This document shows positions 7,620-15,346 of a DNA stretch of 64,000 nucleotides, piece after piece; position 1 is the stretch's first letter, and every line of letters begins with the position of its first letter. The DNA comes from Micromonospora sonchi (GTDB lineage Bacteria; Actinomycetota; Actinomycetes; Mycobacteriales; Micromonosporaceae). The notes under the pieces are model-generated. The model was given only the letters and a program-made list of their open reading frames with translations. It was not told the DNA's origin and ran no database searches. The DNA is taken from positions 124,001-188,000 of the forward strand of contig NZ_BMNB01000005.1 in NCBI RefSeq assembly GCF_014646235.1. The letters run 5' to 3'. The translations under genes and the position numbers were made by a program.

Positions 7620-8534
7620 ATGACGAAATCGCTGATCGGAAAAGTGGCGCTGGTCGCCGGGGCGACCCGGGGCGCCGGCCGGCAGATCGCCGTGCAACTC
7701 GGCGCTGCGGGCGCCACCGTGTACGCCACCGGGCGCAGCAGCCGGGCCGGCCGCTCGGAGCTGGACCGGCCGGAGACCATCGAGGAGACCGCCGAGCTGG
7801 TGACCGAGGCCGGCGGCACCGGCATCGCGGTCCGGGTGGACCACCTCATCCCCGACGAGGTACGGGCACTGGTCGACCGGATCGACGCCGAGCAGGGCCG
7901 GCTCGACGTGCTGGTCAACGACGTGTGGGGGGCCGACCCGCTGATCACGTGGGAGAAGCCGGTCTGGGAGCAGCCCCTGGACGCCGGCTTCCGGGCGCTG
8001 CGGCTGGCGGTCGACACCCACGTGATCACCAGCCACTTCGCGCTGCCGCTGCTGATCCGCCGGCCGGGTGGCCTGGTGGTGGAGATCGGTGACGGCACGA
8101 AGGCGTACAACGAGAAGAACTACCGTCTCTCGGTCTTCTACGACCTGGCCAAGACCTCGGTGAATCGGCTCGCCTTCAGCTGGGCACACGAACTGAAGCC
8201 GTACGACGGCACCGCGGTCGCGCTCACTCCGGGCTGGCTGCGCTCCGAGGCGATGCTGGAGCACTTCGGCGTGACCGAGGCCAACTGGCGCGACGGTGCG
8301 GCGAAGGACTCACACTTCCTCATCTCGGAGACCCCGGCGTTCGTCGGGCGGGCGGTCGCCGCCCTGGCGGCCGACGAAGACCGGGCCCGGTGGAGCGGTC
8401 AGTCGGTCTCCGCCGGAGAACTGGCCAAGGTGTACGGCTTCACCGACGTCGACGGCAGCCAGCCGGTCGCGTACCGCTATCTCACCGAGGTGGTCGACGC
8501 CGGCAAGCCCGCCGACGTCACCGGCTACCGCTGA
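7620..8534 (+). CDS. SDR-family oxidoreductase (DHRS1-like)
   Basis: NAD(P)-dependent short-chain dehydrogenase of 304 residues. It has the cofactor motif GATRGAG near residues 15-21, the LDVLVND segment in place of NNAG, and the catalytic Y-D-L-A-K. Overall layout, including DVWGADPL and the ITSHFALPLLI helix, fits the DHRS1-like subgroup. The ATG at 7620 begins MTKSLIGKVALV; GTGs at 7611 and 7614 are in frame, and 7611 would suit a leaderless transcript. The substrate is unknown. Its 3' end overlaps the convergent WYL regulator gene by 10 bases, which ties the two together as a regulator-target pair. Confidence 0.85.
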   Translation: MTKSLIGKVALVAGATRGAGRQIAVQLGAAGATVYATGRSSRAGRSELDRPETIEETAELVTEAGGTGIAVRVDHLIPDEVRALVDRIDAEQGRLDVLVNDVWGADPLITWEKPVWEQPLDAGFRALRLAVDTHVITSHFALPLLIRRPGGLVVEIGDGTKAYNEKNYRLSVFYDLAKTSVNRLAFSWAHELKPYDGTAVALTPGWLRSEAMLEHFGVTEANWRDGAAKDSHFLISETPAFVGRAVAALAADEDRARWSGQSVSAGELAKVYGFTDVDGSQPVAYRYLTEVVDAGKPADVTGYR

Positions 8535-9505
8535 TCGTCCAGATAGAGCGTGGCGGTCCGGGCTGCCGCCTCGGCCATGCGAATCCGCAGCTCAGGTGGG
8601 TCGAGCACCTCCACCTCGGGGCCCAGCCCGAGCAGTTGGGTGTACGCCACGTCGACGGATTCGACGGGCAGCCGGGTGGTCACCCAGCCCTGCCCGTCGG
8701 GTTCGCCGGCGGCGGCGACTGCTTCGGCGTACCCGAAGGGGATGTCGGTCAGATGCTTCAGCCGGCGCAGGCCGACGGGGCTCAACCGGAGTCCCACCTC
8801 GGCCCGCAGCATGCCCCGCAGGAACGACTCGGCCTGCTCCCGCCAGTACCCGGCCAGGTCGAAGCCCGGCTCCCGGTCGAAGGTCTCCTCGTGCTGCTCG
8901 ACCGCGGTGACCCGGTCCACCCGGTAGGTCCGCAGCTCCTCGCCGACCCGGCCGACGAGATACCAGATCCCGCTCTTGAGGACCAGGCCGTATGGGCGGG
9001 CCCGCCGGGTGACCTCCCGCTCGCCGCGCCGGTACCGCAGCGTCACCACCTGGTCCCGCCAGACCGCGCCGGCCAGCTCGGCCAGCCACGGCGGCGGTGC
9101 GCTCCGGCGGTACCAGCCCGGCACGTCCAGGTGGAACCGTTGGCCGGTGCGGACGGGGGCGTCGCGCAGGCTCGGCGGCAACGCCGCGAGCAGCTTCAGT
9201 TCCGCCGCCGCGACCGCGTTGGCCAGCCCCATGTCACCGGCCGGGCCGGGCAGCCCGGCGAGGAAGAGCGCCTCCGCCTCGTCCCGGGTCATCCCGGTCA
9301 GCCGGGTCCGGTAGCCGCCGAGCAGCCGGTAGCCGCCGGCCCGCCCCCGGTCGGCGTAGACCGGCACCCCGGCGGCGGAAAGCGCCACGACGTCCCGGTA
9401 GACCGTCCTCTCCGAGACCTCCAGTTCGCGCGCCAGCTCGGCGGCGGTCATCACCTCCCGCGCCTGCAACAGCAGCAGCAACGAGATCAACCGCGAGGCA
9501 CGCAC
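8525..9505 (-). CDS. WYL-domain transcriptional regulator (YafY type)
   Basis: Transcription factor of 326 residues: an N-terminal winged helix of the HTH_11/DeoR type (residues 1-60, LLLLQAREVMTAAELARELEVSERTVYRD) followed by a WYL ligand-sensing domain (about 140-215, ending in VLKSGIWYLVGR) and a C-terminal WCX-like extension. Regulators of this type usually control an adjacent oxidoreductase gene, here the SDR, through a TGTCAGG-type palindrome. The GTG at 9505 is preceded by a CACAAT box at 6 bases; this box abuts repeat copy 2 (9515-9570), which therefore forms the upstream part of its promoter. Confidence 0.9.
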   Translation of the reverse strand: MRASRLISLLLLLQAREVMTAAELARELEVSERTVYRDVVALSAAGVPVYADRGRAGGYRLLGGYRTRLTGMTRDEAEALFLAGLPGPAGDMGLANAVAAAELKLLAALPPSLRDAPVRTGQRFHLDVPGWYRRSAPPPWLAELAGAVWRDQVVTLRYRRGEREVTRRARPYGLVLKSGIWYLVGRVGEELRTYRVDRVTAVEQHEETFDREPGFDLAGYWREQAESFLRGMLRAEVGLRLSPVGLRRLKHLTDIPFGYAEAVAAAGEPDGQGWVTTRLPVESVDVAYTQLLGLGPEVEVLDPPELRIRMAEAAARTATLYLDDQR

Positions 9506-9514
9506 CCGCCCATT

Positions 9515-9570
9515 GTGTAAGGAAGGGCCCCTTCTTAACGCCTCCGGTATAGGAAGGGCCCCCTATTAAC
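9515..9570 (+). repeat. Dimeric GGAAGGGCCCCTT repeat, copy 2
   Basis: Half units 9521-9539 and 9552-9570 with 12 bases between. It lies between the start of the WYL regulator gene and the stop of the response-regulator gene, both on the minus strand. Unlike the other copies it is not at the 3' end of a same-strand gene. Confidence 0.9.
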
Positions 9571-9580
9571 AAGCCGCCAC

Positions 9581-10228
9581 CTACTTGCCGCCGGGGGTGA
9601 GCAGGCCCCGGTCGTACGCGGTGGCCACCGCCGCCGCCCGGTCGTTGACCCCGAGCTTGGCGTAGACGTGCAGAAGGTGGGTCTTCACGGTGGCCTCGCT
9701 GATGAACAGCCGGGCGGCGGCCTCCCGGTTCGAGGCACCCTTCGCGACCAGCGTGAGCACCTCCAGCTCGCGCTGGCTCAGCGGCTCCTCGGCCGGTCCG
9801 GGTGATCGCAGGCGCCCCATCAGTAGGCCGGCCACGCTCGGCGCCAGCACCGACTCGCCCCGGGCGGCGGCCCGCACCGCCCGGACCAGTTCGTCGCGGG
9901 GCGTGTCCTTGAGCAGGTAGCCGGTAGCGCCGGCCTCGATCGCCGGCAGCACGTCCGCGTCCGTGTCGTACGTGGTCAGCACCAGCACCTTCACCGGACT
10001 GCCCGACGCGACCAGCCGACCGATCGCGGTCACCCCGTCCATTCCCGGCATGCGCAGGTCCATCAGCACCACGTCGGGACCGGTGTTCGCGGCCACCGCC
10101 AGCGCCTCGGCCCCGTCCCCGGCCTCGCCGACCACCTCGAACCCGGGGTCGCCGGTGAACATGCCACGCAGGCCGTCGCGGACCACCGGGTGGTCGTCCA
10201 CGATCAGCAACCGGATCGGGCTGGTCAA
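9581..10228 (-). CDS. NarL/LuxR-type response regulator
   Basis: Response regulator of 215 residues. The receiver domain has the acidic pair D11/D12 and phosphoacceptor D57 (VVLMDLRMPGMDG); a LuxR helix-turn-helix (LSQRELEVLTLVAKGASNREAAARL) occupies about 150-205. The start is the TTG at 10228: it overlaps the histidine-kinase stop (TTGA) and has a GGAGG Shine-Dalgarno just upstream, and no better in-frame start exists. It acts with the upstream histidine kinase. Target genes are unknown; the adjacent ABC exporter is a candidate, separated by the insertion element. Confidence 0.9.
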   Translation of the reverse strand: MTSPIRLLIVDDHPVVRDGLRGMFTGDPGFEVVGEAGDGAEALAVAANTGPDVVLMDLRMPGMDGVTAIGRLVASGSPVKVLVLTTYDTDADVLPAIEAGATGYLLKDTPRDELVRAVRAAARGESVLAPSVAGLLMGRLRSPGPAEEPLSQRELEVLTLVAKGASNREAAARLFISEATVKTHLLHVYAKLGVNDRAAAVATAYDRGLLTPGGK

Positions 10229-11496
10229 CGGGCACCTCCGGCGAGCGCCGGTACGGACGCCGACACGGCGGTGCCGCCGCCCGGCTCGCTCTCCACGGCC
10301 AGCTCGCCACCGACCCGCGCCACCCGCTGCCGCATCACGGTCAGCCCGTACCCGCCGTCGGCGCGGCGGACGGCGGGTACGTCGGTGACGGGGAAACCCA
10401 CGCCGTCGTCCCGGACGTCCAGGGTCACCACGTCCCCCATGTACGACAGGGTCAGGCCGACCCGCGACGCCTCGGCGTGCCGGGCCACGTTGGCCAGCGC
10501 CTCCTGGGCGGCGCGCAGCAGGGTCACCTCGACCTCCGGGTGCAGCGGGTGGGCGTCGCCGGTCACGTTGACGTCGGCGCGTACCTCGTTGATCGTCGAC
10601 CAGCGTCGCGCCAGCTCGGCGAGCGCCTCGGGCAGCCGGGCCGCCTCCAGCGCCTCGGGCCGGACCGCCCGCACCGAGCGGCGGGCCTCGGTGAGGCTCT
10701 CCCGGGCCAGTGCGACCGCCGTGTCGACGTGGCGTTGCCAGTCGGCGCGCCGGTCCCGGGCCTGCCCGGCGGCCTCCAACTGGGTGATGATGCCGGTGAG
10801 GCCCTGGGCGAGGGTGTCGTGGATCTCCCGCGCCATCCGCTGCCGCTCGTCGGTCACCCCGGCCTCCCGGGCCTGGGTGAGCAGCTGGGCGTGCAGCCCC
10901 TCGTTCTCCCGCATCGTCTCGGCGAGCCGGCGGTTCGTCTCGGCCAGCTCCTCGACCAGCAGCTTGCGGTTGGCGTTCTGCCGCTCCGTGACCGTGCCGA
11001 ACCAGCTGACCACGCCGGCCAGGCCCGCGTTGAACAGTACGAGCACCGACCAGAGCAGCCAGTGCCCGAGCGACGACGGCAGACCGCCGCTCTGCCCGGT
11101 GCCGACCAGGACGCCGGTGGCCGCCACCCCGACGAACCGCCACCGCCCGTGCAGCGCGACGAACGCGTGCACGAACCCGACCCAGGCGAAGAAGGCGTAC
11201 CAGGGGCTGTCCAGCACCAGCAGACCGGCCAACCCGATCAGCCCGATGTAGTAGATCCCCATCAGCTTGCGCCGCTTCACCCAGGCGGGGTGCAGGTTCA
11301 CGAACCAGGCGATCCAGGCCGCGGCGAGCGCGGCCAGCACCGGATCGGGGAGCACCGAGAAGCCGGCGGGGGTCGGCGCGACGGCGGTGAGCAGCATCCC
11401 GACGGCCAATCCGACGTACGGCAGCAGCCGGTAGAGGATCGACTCCCGGTTTTCCCAGGCGGCCAGCCGGTCGACCTGCTCGGCAGTGCTGGTCAT
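10225..11496 (-). CDS. Sensor histidine kinase (HisKA_3)
   Basis: Membrane sensor kinase of 423 residues, partner of the response regulator immediately downstream. About four to six hydrophobic segments fill residues 20-165, followed by a coiled linker, the HisKA_3 box with phosphoacceptor H226 (REIHDTLAQGL) and an HATPase domain to the C-terminus (DDGVGF and GYGLTVMRQR nucleotide-binding blocks). There is no large extracellular loop, so the signal is probably membrane-borne. The ATG at 11496 is only 14 bases beyond the tnpB stop on the same strand, so its native promoter seems displaced by the IS607 element. An AAAGG Shine-Dalgarno precedes it. Confidence 0.9.
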   Translation of the reverse strand: MTSTAEQVDRLAAWENRESILYRLLPYVGLAVGMLLTAVAPTPAGFSVLPDPVLAALAAAWIAWFVNLHPAWVKRRKLMGIYYIGLIGLAGLLVLDSPWYAFFAWVGFVHAFVALHGRWRFVGVAATGVLVGTGQSGGLPSSLGHWLLWSVLVLFNAGLAGVVSWFGTVTERQNANRKLLVEELAETNRRLAETMRENEGLHAQLLTQAREAGVTDERQRMAREIHDTLAQGLTGIITQLEAAGQARDRRADWQRHVDTAVALARESLTEARRSVRAVRPEALEAARLPEALAELARRWSTINEVRADVNVTGDAHPLHPEVEVTLLRAAQEALANVARHAEASRVGLTLSYMGDVVTLDVRDDGVGFPVTDVPAVRRADGGYGLTVMRQRVARVGGELAVESEPGGGTAVSASVPALAGGAR

Positions 11497-11510
11497 CGGA
11501 CCGTTACCTT

Positions 11511-12890
11511 TCAGTGCGCTCTAGTGAGCATGTGATCGGTAGTCCTACCTTGCGGTGGGACGGTCCCGGTCTGATCGGCGGTCGCCGTGCCGGGTTGACG
11601 CTTCGTAGCCACCAGCCCGCGTACGCGGGTCTTACGGTTGGCTCCACGTCCGGCCACCGGGCCACTCCCGGCGGTGTCCACCTCGGCCGCCAGGGCAGCG
11701 AGGTTGCGTGCGGCGTTGAGATCGCGGTCGAGGATGATGCTGCAGGTGGTGCAGGTGTAGGTGCGCTCGGACAGGGGCAGCTTGGTTTTCACCGCGCCGC
11801 AGCCTGAGCAGGTCTTGCTGGAGGGGTACCAGCGGTCGGCCACGACCAGCCGGCCACCGTTCCATTGCGTCTTGTACGCCAACTGTCGGCGAAGCTCACC
11901 GAAGCCGGCGTCGGCGATGTGCCGGGCCAGCCTGCGGTTGCGCAGCATCCCGGCCACATTCAAGTCTTCGACCACGATCGTGCCGTGGGTGCGGGCGAGG
12001 CGGGTGGTGAGCTTGTGCAGGCCGTCACGACGCAGATTGCTCACCCGGGCATGCGCGCGGCCCAGGCGAGCCGATGCCCGGGCCCACCGCTGCGATGGAC
12101 GCTGCCTGGTACGCCGGTCAGGGCCGGTCTTGCGGGACAATGCCCGTCCCAGACGCCGCAGCCGGGCCTGGGCGGCGCTCAGGTGACGCGGGTTGTCGAC
12201 CAGTTCACCGGTGGACAACACCGCCAGGTGCGTGACGCCGACATCCACACCCACCACCGAGCCAGGGCACTCTGGCGCCCGGTCGGCCCGGTCCACCTCG
12301 ACGCAGAACGCCACCTGCCACCGTCCGCCGTCACGTCGCAGCGTGGCGGACATGATCCGGGCGGTGGAGTTGTCAAGGCGGCGGGCCAGCTTCCGCGCCG
12401 ACTCGTGCAGCTTCAACCGACCCAGCCGCGGCAGTACGACATGCTTACGGTCCGCCTCCACCCGCATCGTTTCGGTGGTGAACCGCACGCTCGGCACGCT
12501 ACGCCGGCGGGACTTGAACCGGGGAAACCCGACCGGCCGGCCAGCCCGTTTCCCGGTGCGGGAGTCGGACCAGTTCTTCAACCCGCGGGCCAGAGCGTCC
12601 AGGCCGGTGTTGAACGCCTCCTTGGAGCATTCCCGCCACCATGGCGCGGCCTCGTCCTTCGCGGCGTTCCACGCCTTGCGCAGCGCGGGCAGCGACCAGC
12701 CGATCGCGGGCGTCAGATCGGCGTCGGCGACCCCGTAGGTGCGTTCGGCCGCCCGCTGGTTCATCACCGCCACCACCCGGGCCAGCGCCCAGTTATGGGC
12801 AACCCGCGCCGCCCCGGCATGGGCCAACACCGCCCGCTCCTGCACCGGCGTGAGGTCCAACGCGTAGCGATACGCCTGAATCACCTTCAC
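11511..12890 (-). CDS. tnpB: TnpB RNA-guided endonuclease (IS607-associated)
   Basis: TnpB of 459 residues. This family comprises RNA-guided RuvC nucleases, ancestors of Cas12, using an RNA encoded at the 3' end of the element. The RuvC residues appear intact: D216 (VVGVDVGVTHL), E308 (TIVVEDLN) and D388/D390 (LDRDLNAARNL). Four zinc-ribbon cysteines are present (C361, C364, C380, C383). The basic C-terminal tail (KTRVRGLVATKRQPGTA) is typical of IS607-linked members. Its guide RNA would overlap this gene's end and run toward the histidine-kinase start. ATG at 12890 overlaps the tnpA stop. Confidence 0.92.
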   Translation of the reverse strand: MKVIQAYRYALDLTPVQERAVLAHAGAARVAHNWALARVVAVMNQRAAERTYGVADADLTPAIGWSLPALRKAWNAAKDEAAPWWRECSKEAFNTGLDALARGLKNWSDSRTGKRAGRPVGFPRFKSRRRSVPSVRFTTETMRVEADRKHVVLPRLGRLKLHESARKLARRLDNSTARIMSATLRRDGGRWQVAFCVEVDRADRAPECPGSVVGVDVGVTHLAVLSTGELVDNPRHLSAAQARLRRLGRALSRKTGPDRRTRQRPSQRWARASARLGRAHARVSNLRRDGLHKLTTRLARTHGTIVVEDLNVAGMLRNRRLARHIADAGFGELRRQLAYKTQWNGGRLVVADRWYPSSKTCSGCGAVKTKLPLSERTYTCTTCSIILDRDLNAARNLAALAAEVDTAGSGPVAGRGANRKTRVRGLVATKRQPGTATADQTGTVPPQGRTTDHMLTRAH

Positions 12891-13468
12891 GCCGGGTCAT
12901 CCCCGCAGGCAACCTCGACCGCCCGACGGACGCGGTCCGCGGCGGCACGCCGGCCGTACCGGCGGGCACACAACGACGTCAACATCTCCGTCACGTCCCG
13001 AACAAGGTCGTCATCGACCCCGGCAGGGTCCACCACCAGCAGCCGGCGGCCCTGCGCCGACAACGCAGCTTCAACGTACTCGGCACCGGAACAGGCGAAC
13101 CGGCCGCGATGCTCAACCACAATCGTGCTCACGGTCGGATCACGTAGCAGAGCGAGGAACCTCTCACGATGGCCGGTGAACGCGGACCCGACCTCGGTCA
13201 CCACCCGATCCACTGGAACGCCCTGCCCGGTCGCCCATACCGTGACACGCGCTACCTGCCGGTCAAGATTCGCCCTCTGGTCGGCCGACGACACGCAGGC
13301 GTACACCACCGTCTGCCCCACCGTCGGGGCCGAACCGGCTAATGGCTCTCCGACCATAATCAGCCGCCCGAGACGGTACGTGGGCACGGGAAGCTTCCCA
13401 GCCGCGTACTGCCGCCGCGCAGTCACATACGCGACGCCCTGGGATGCCGCCCACTCCTTCAAATTCAC
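12887..13468 (-). CDS. tnpA: IS607 TnpA serine recombinase with altered active site
   Basis: IS607-type transposase of about 193 residues: an N-terminal MerR-like helix-turn-helix (VNLKEWAASQGVAYVTARR) and a small serine-recombinase domain with catalytic serine in VSSADQ. Two arginines that line the active site in serine recombinases are cysteines here: the usual Y-A-R-V-S reads Y-A-C-V-S (TGC, 13295-13297) and the usual D-R-L-A-R reads G-R-F-A-C (TGT, 13091-13093). Both fit single C-to-T changes in CGN codons. The protein may therefore be inactive although the frame is open. GTG at 13468 is chosen because family members start MNLKEWA; an ATG at 13483 is in frame. Confidence 0.85.
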   Translation of the reverse strand: MNLKEWAASQGVAYVTARRQYAAGKLPVPTYRLGRLIMVGEPLAGSAPTVGQTVVYACVSSADQRANLDRQVARVTVWATGQGVPVDRVVTEVGSAFTGHRERFLALLRDPTVSTIVVEHRGRFACSGAEYVEAALSAQGRRLLVVDPAGVDDDLVRDVTEMLTSLCARRYGRRAAADRVRRAVEVACGDDPA

Positions 13469-13532
13469 CCGACCACCCTGCATCCCATAGAGCGCTAAGC
13501 AGCGCTGACACGCCAGCAGCAGGCGCCCCCGC

Positions 13533-14267
13533 TCACTCCCAGCGGAACAGCTTCGCCGCGGCGGAACCAGCGAGCACGGCGATGACCGCCATTATCGCCA
13601 GGTGCAGCGGACGCGGCGCATCCGTGGTCCAGGCGTCGAGCAGCGCCTGCACGCCGGGTGGCGTGTAGTCGCCGATCCGGACCAGGAAGTTCGGCAGCAT
13701 GAACCGGGGCAGATAGACCCCGCCGAAGAACATGACCAGCATGAACAGCGGCACCGCGATCGCCTGCGCCGACTTGTTCGTGGGGGCCACCGCCGCGACC
13801 AGCAGCCCCAGCGCGAGCAGCGCCGCCGTACCGAGGACGAGGGCCAGCGCGAAGCCGAGCGGGTGCCGGGGCAGCGGCACGTCGAAGGCCAGCCGGCCGA
13901 CCACGATGAGCAGTACGGCACTGATCAGGATGGTGCCGAGCGAGATGACCAGTTGGGCGGCGAGCAGCGCGGCCGGGCTGGCGGGCGTGGTGGCCAGGCG
14001 ACGCAGCACGCCGCGTTCCCGGTAGGTGGCCAGCACCGTGGGCAGGATGTTCACCGCCGCCATGGCGAGCGTGATCACCAGCAGCGACGGTGCGAAGTAC
14101 TGGATGAAGGACCGGTCGCCGAAGTCCGGATTCGACTCCCGCAGCGCCGGGATCATTCCGAACACCGTGAGCAGCAGGAGCGGCAACACGATGGTGATCA
14201 GCGGCGCGGCGAGGTCCCGCAGGTACAGTCTCGTCTCGATTTTGAGGATCTGCCCGAAGGCGTGCAT
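13533..14267 (-). CDS. ABC-2 type exporter permease
   Basis: Integral membrane permease of 244 residues, ABC-2/DrrB family, with six hydrophobic segments (about 20-40, 55-75, 98-125, 130-155, 160-185 and 218-240). It forms an exporter with the ATPase encoded immediately upstream. ATG at 14267 lies 11 bases after the ATPase stop and has a GAGGAAG Shine-Dalgarno; an in-frame start at 14282 would overlap the ATPase gene and has none. The substrate is unknown; such pairs commonly export drugs, lipids or secondary metabolites. Confidence 0.88.
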   Translation of the reverse strand: MHAFGQILKIETRLYLRDLAAPLITIVLPLLLLTVFGMIPALRESNPDFGDRSFIQYFAPSLLVITLAMAAVNILPTVLATYRERGVLRRLATTPASPAALLAAQLVISLGTILISAVLLIVVGRLAFDVPLPRHPLGFALALVLGTAALLALGLLVAAVAPTNKSAQAIAVPLFMLVMFFGGVYLPRFMLPNFLVRIGDYTPPGVQALLDAWTTDAPRPLHLAIMAVIAVLAGSAAAKLFRWE

Positions 14268-14278
14268 GTCGCTTCCTC

Positions 14279-15187
14279 TCACTCGGCGGGCCGGTGCCCG
14301 GTCAGCTCGACGAACGCGTCGTCGAGCGTGGCCTGCTCCAGCCGTAGGTCGGCGGCGATGATCTGGTTACGGGCGAGGACCGAGGTGACCGCGTGCAGCA
14401 CGTCGCCGGTGCCGGTCACCACCACCTGGGTGCCGCTGCGGGTCACGGCGGAGACCTGCGGCAGGTCGGCGAGGAGCCGATCGTCCAGTGGGGCGGACGG
14501 CCGGAACCGGATCCGCTGCTCCGGCGCCACGGCCGAAACCAGCCCGGTCGGGCTGTCCAGGGCCACCACCCGCCCCTTGTCGATCACGGCGAGGCGGTCG
14601 CAGAGCCGCTCGGCCTCCTCCATGAAGTGGGTGACCAGCAGGATGGTCACCCCGCGCTCGCGGACCCGCTCGATCAGGCCCCAGGTGTCCCGGCGGGCCT
14701 GCGGGTCCAGCCCGGTGGTCAACTCGTCCAGGATGGCGATCTTCGGGTTGCCGACCAGCGCCAGCGCGATGGAGAGCCGCTGCTTCTGGCCGCCGGAGAG
14801 CTTCTGGTACGGGGTGTTCCGCTTCTCGCCGAGGCCCAGCTCGTCGATCAGCCGGGCCGGGTCGGTCGGGTCGCGGTAGAAGGAGGCGTACATCTCCAGC
14901 GCCTCGGCGACCCGGAGCCGGTCGGGCAGTTGGCTCTCCTGGAGTTGCACCCCCACCAACTGGCGTAGCCGGGTGGCGTCCCGGCGAGGGTCGAGCCCGA
15001 GGACCGACACCTCGCCCCCGTCAGGGACGCGCAACCCGGCGACGCACTCCACCGTGGTGGTCTTGCCAGCGCCGTTCGGGCCGAGCACGCCGAAGATCTC
15101 GCCGGCCGCGACGTCGAACGACACGTCGTCCACCGCCACGGTCTCGCCGTACCGCTTGTGCAGGTTGGTCACCTCGATGACCGGCAT
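14279..15187 (-). CDS. ABC exporter ATP-binding protein (DrrA/CcmA type)
   Basis: Cytoplasmic ATPase of 302 residues. Walker A GPNGAGKTTT (residues 34-43), signature LSGGQKQRLS, Walker B IAILDEL and the switch histidine in LLVTHFMEEAE are all present. The C-terminal third matches the DrrA-type extension of ABC-2 exporters. It is the first gene of the two-gene unit with the permease. The upstream region faces the EI24-family gene divergently and contains an inverted repeat at 15285-15313. Confidence 0.92.
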   Translation of the reverse strand: MPVIEVTNLHKRYGETVAVDDVSFDVAAGEIFGVLGPNGAGKTTTVECVAGLRVPDGGEVSVLGLDPRRDATRLRQLVGVQLQESQLPDRLRVAEALEMYASFYRDPTDPARLIDELGLGEKRNTPYQKLSGGQKQRLSIALALVGNPKIAILDELTTGLDPQARRDTWGLIERVRERGVTILLVTHFMEEAERLCDRLAVIDKGRVVALDSPTGLVSAVAPEQRIRFRPSAPLDDRLLADLPQVSAVTRSGTQVVVTGTGDVLHAVTSVLARNQIIAADLRLEQATLDDAFVELTGHRPAE

Positions 15188-15284
15188 GAACCCCGCCTTT
15201 CGCCGTTGCGTTCCGCGTACCTCCCAAGGGTCGCGATTCGGCGCCGGCGGCGAATCGACCAGCCGTAGGTGATCTTGGATGGTG

Positions 15285-15313
15285 CCGGTTGATCCCCGTG
15301 ATCCACCAACCGG
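15285..15313. promoter_or_regulatory. Inverted repeat in divergent promoter region
   Basis: CCGGTTG (15285-15291) and CAACCGG (15307-15313) flank a 15-base spacer containing two GATC words. It lies between the divergent exporter and EI24 genes, 21 bases before a TAGGCT box (15334-15339). Possible operator; no regulator is adjacent. Confidence 0.35.
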
Positions 15314-15346
15314 TTGATGCGGCGGTCAGGCCTTAGGCTTCACGGC

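Larger units (their letters stand above)
11500..13500 (-). mobile_element. IS607-family insertion sequence
   Basis: A two-gene unit, serine-recombinase tnpA followed by tnpB with 4-base overlap, is the IS607 organisation. Ends are approximate: IS607 elements lack proper terminal repeats and target duplications. An 8-bp inverted repeat GCGCTCTA (11516-11523) / TAGAGCGC (13488-13495) lies just inside the likely ends and may be relevant. The element separates a two-component system from an ABC exporter, all on the minus strand. Confidence 0.8.

Noticed and set aside
13533..15187. ABC exporter pair as part of an antibiotic cluster
   Set aside because: No biosynthetic genes adjoin it; the DrrAB-type pair alone does not support a cluster.
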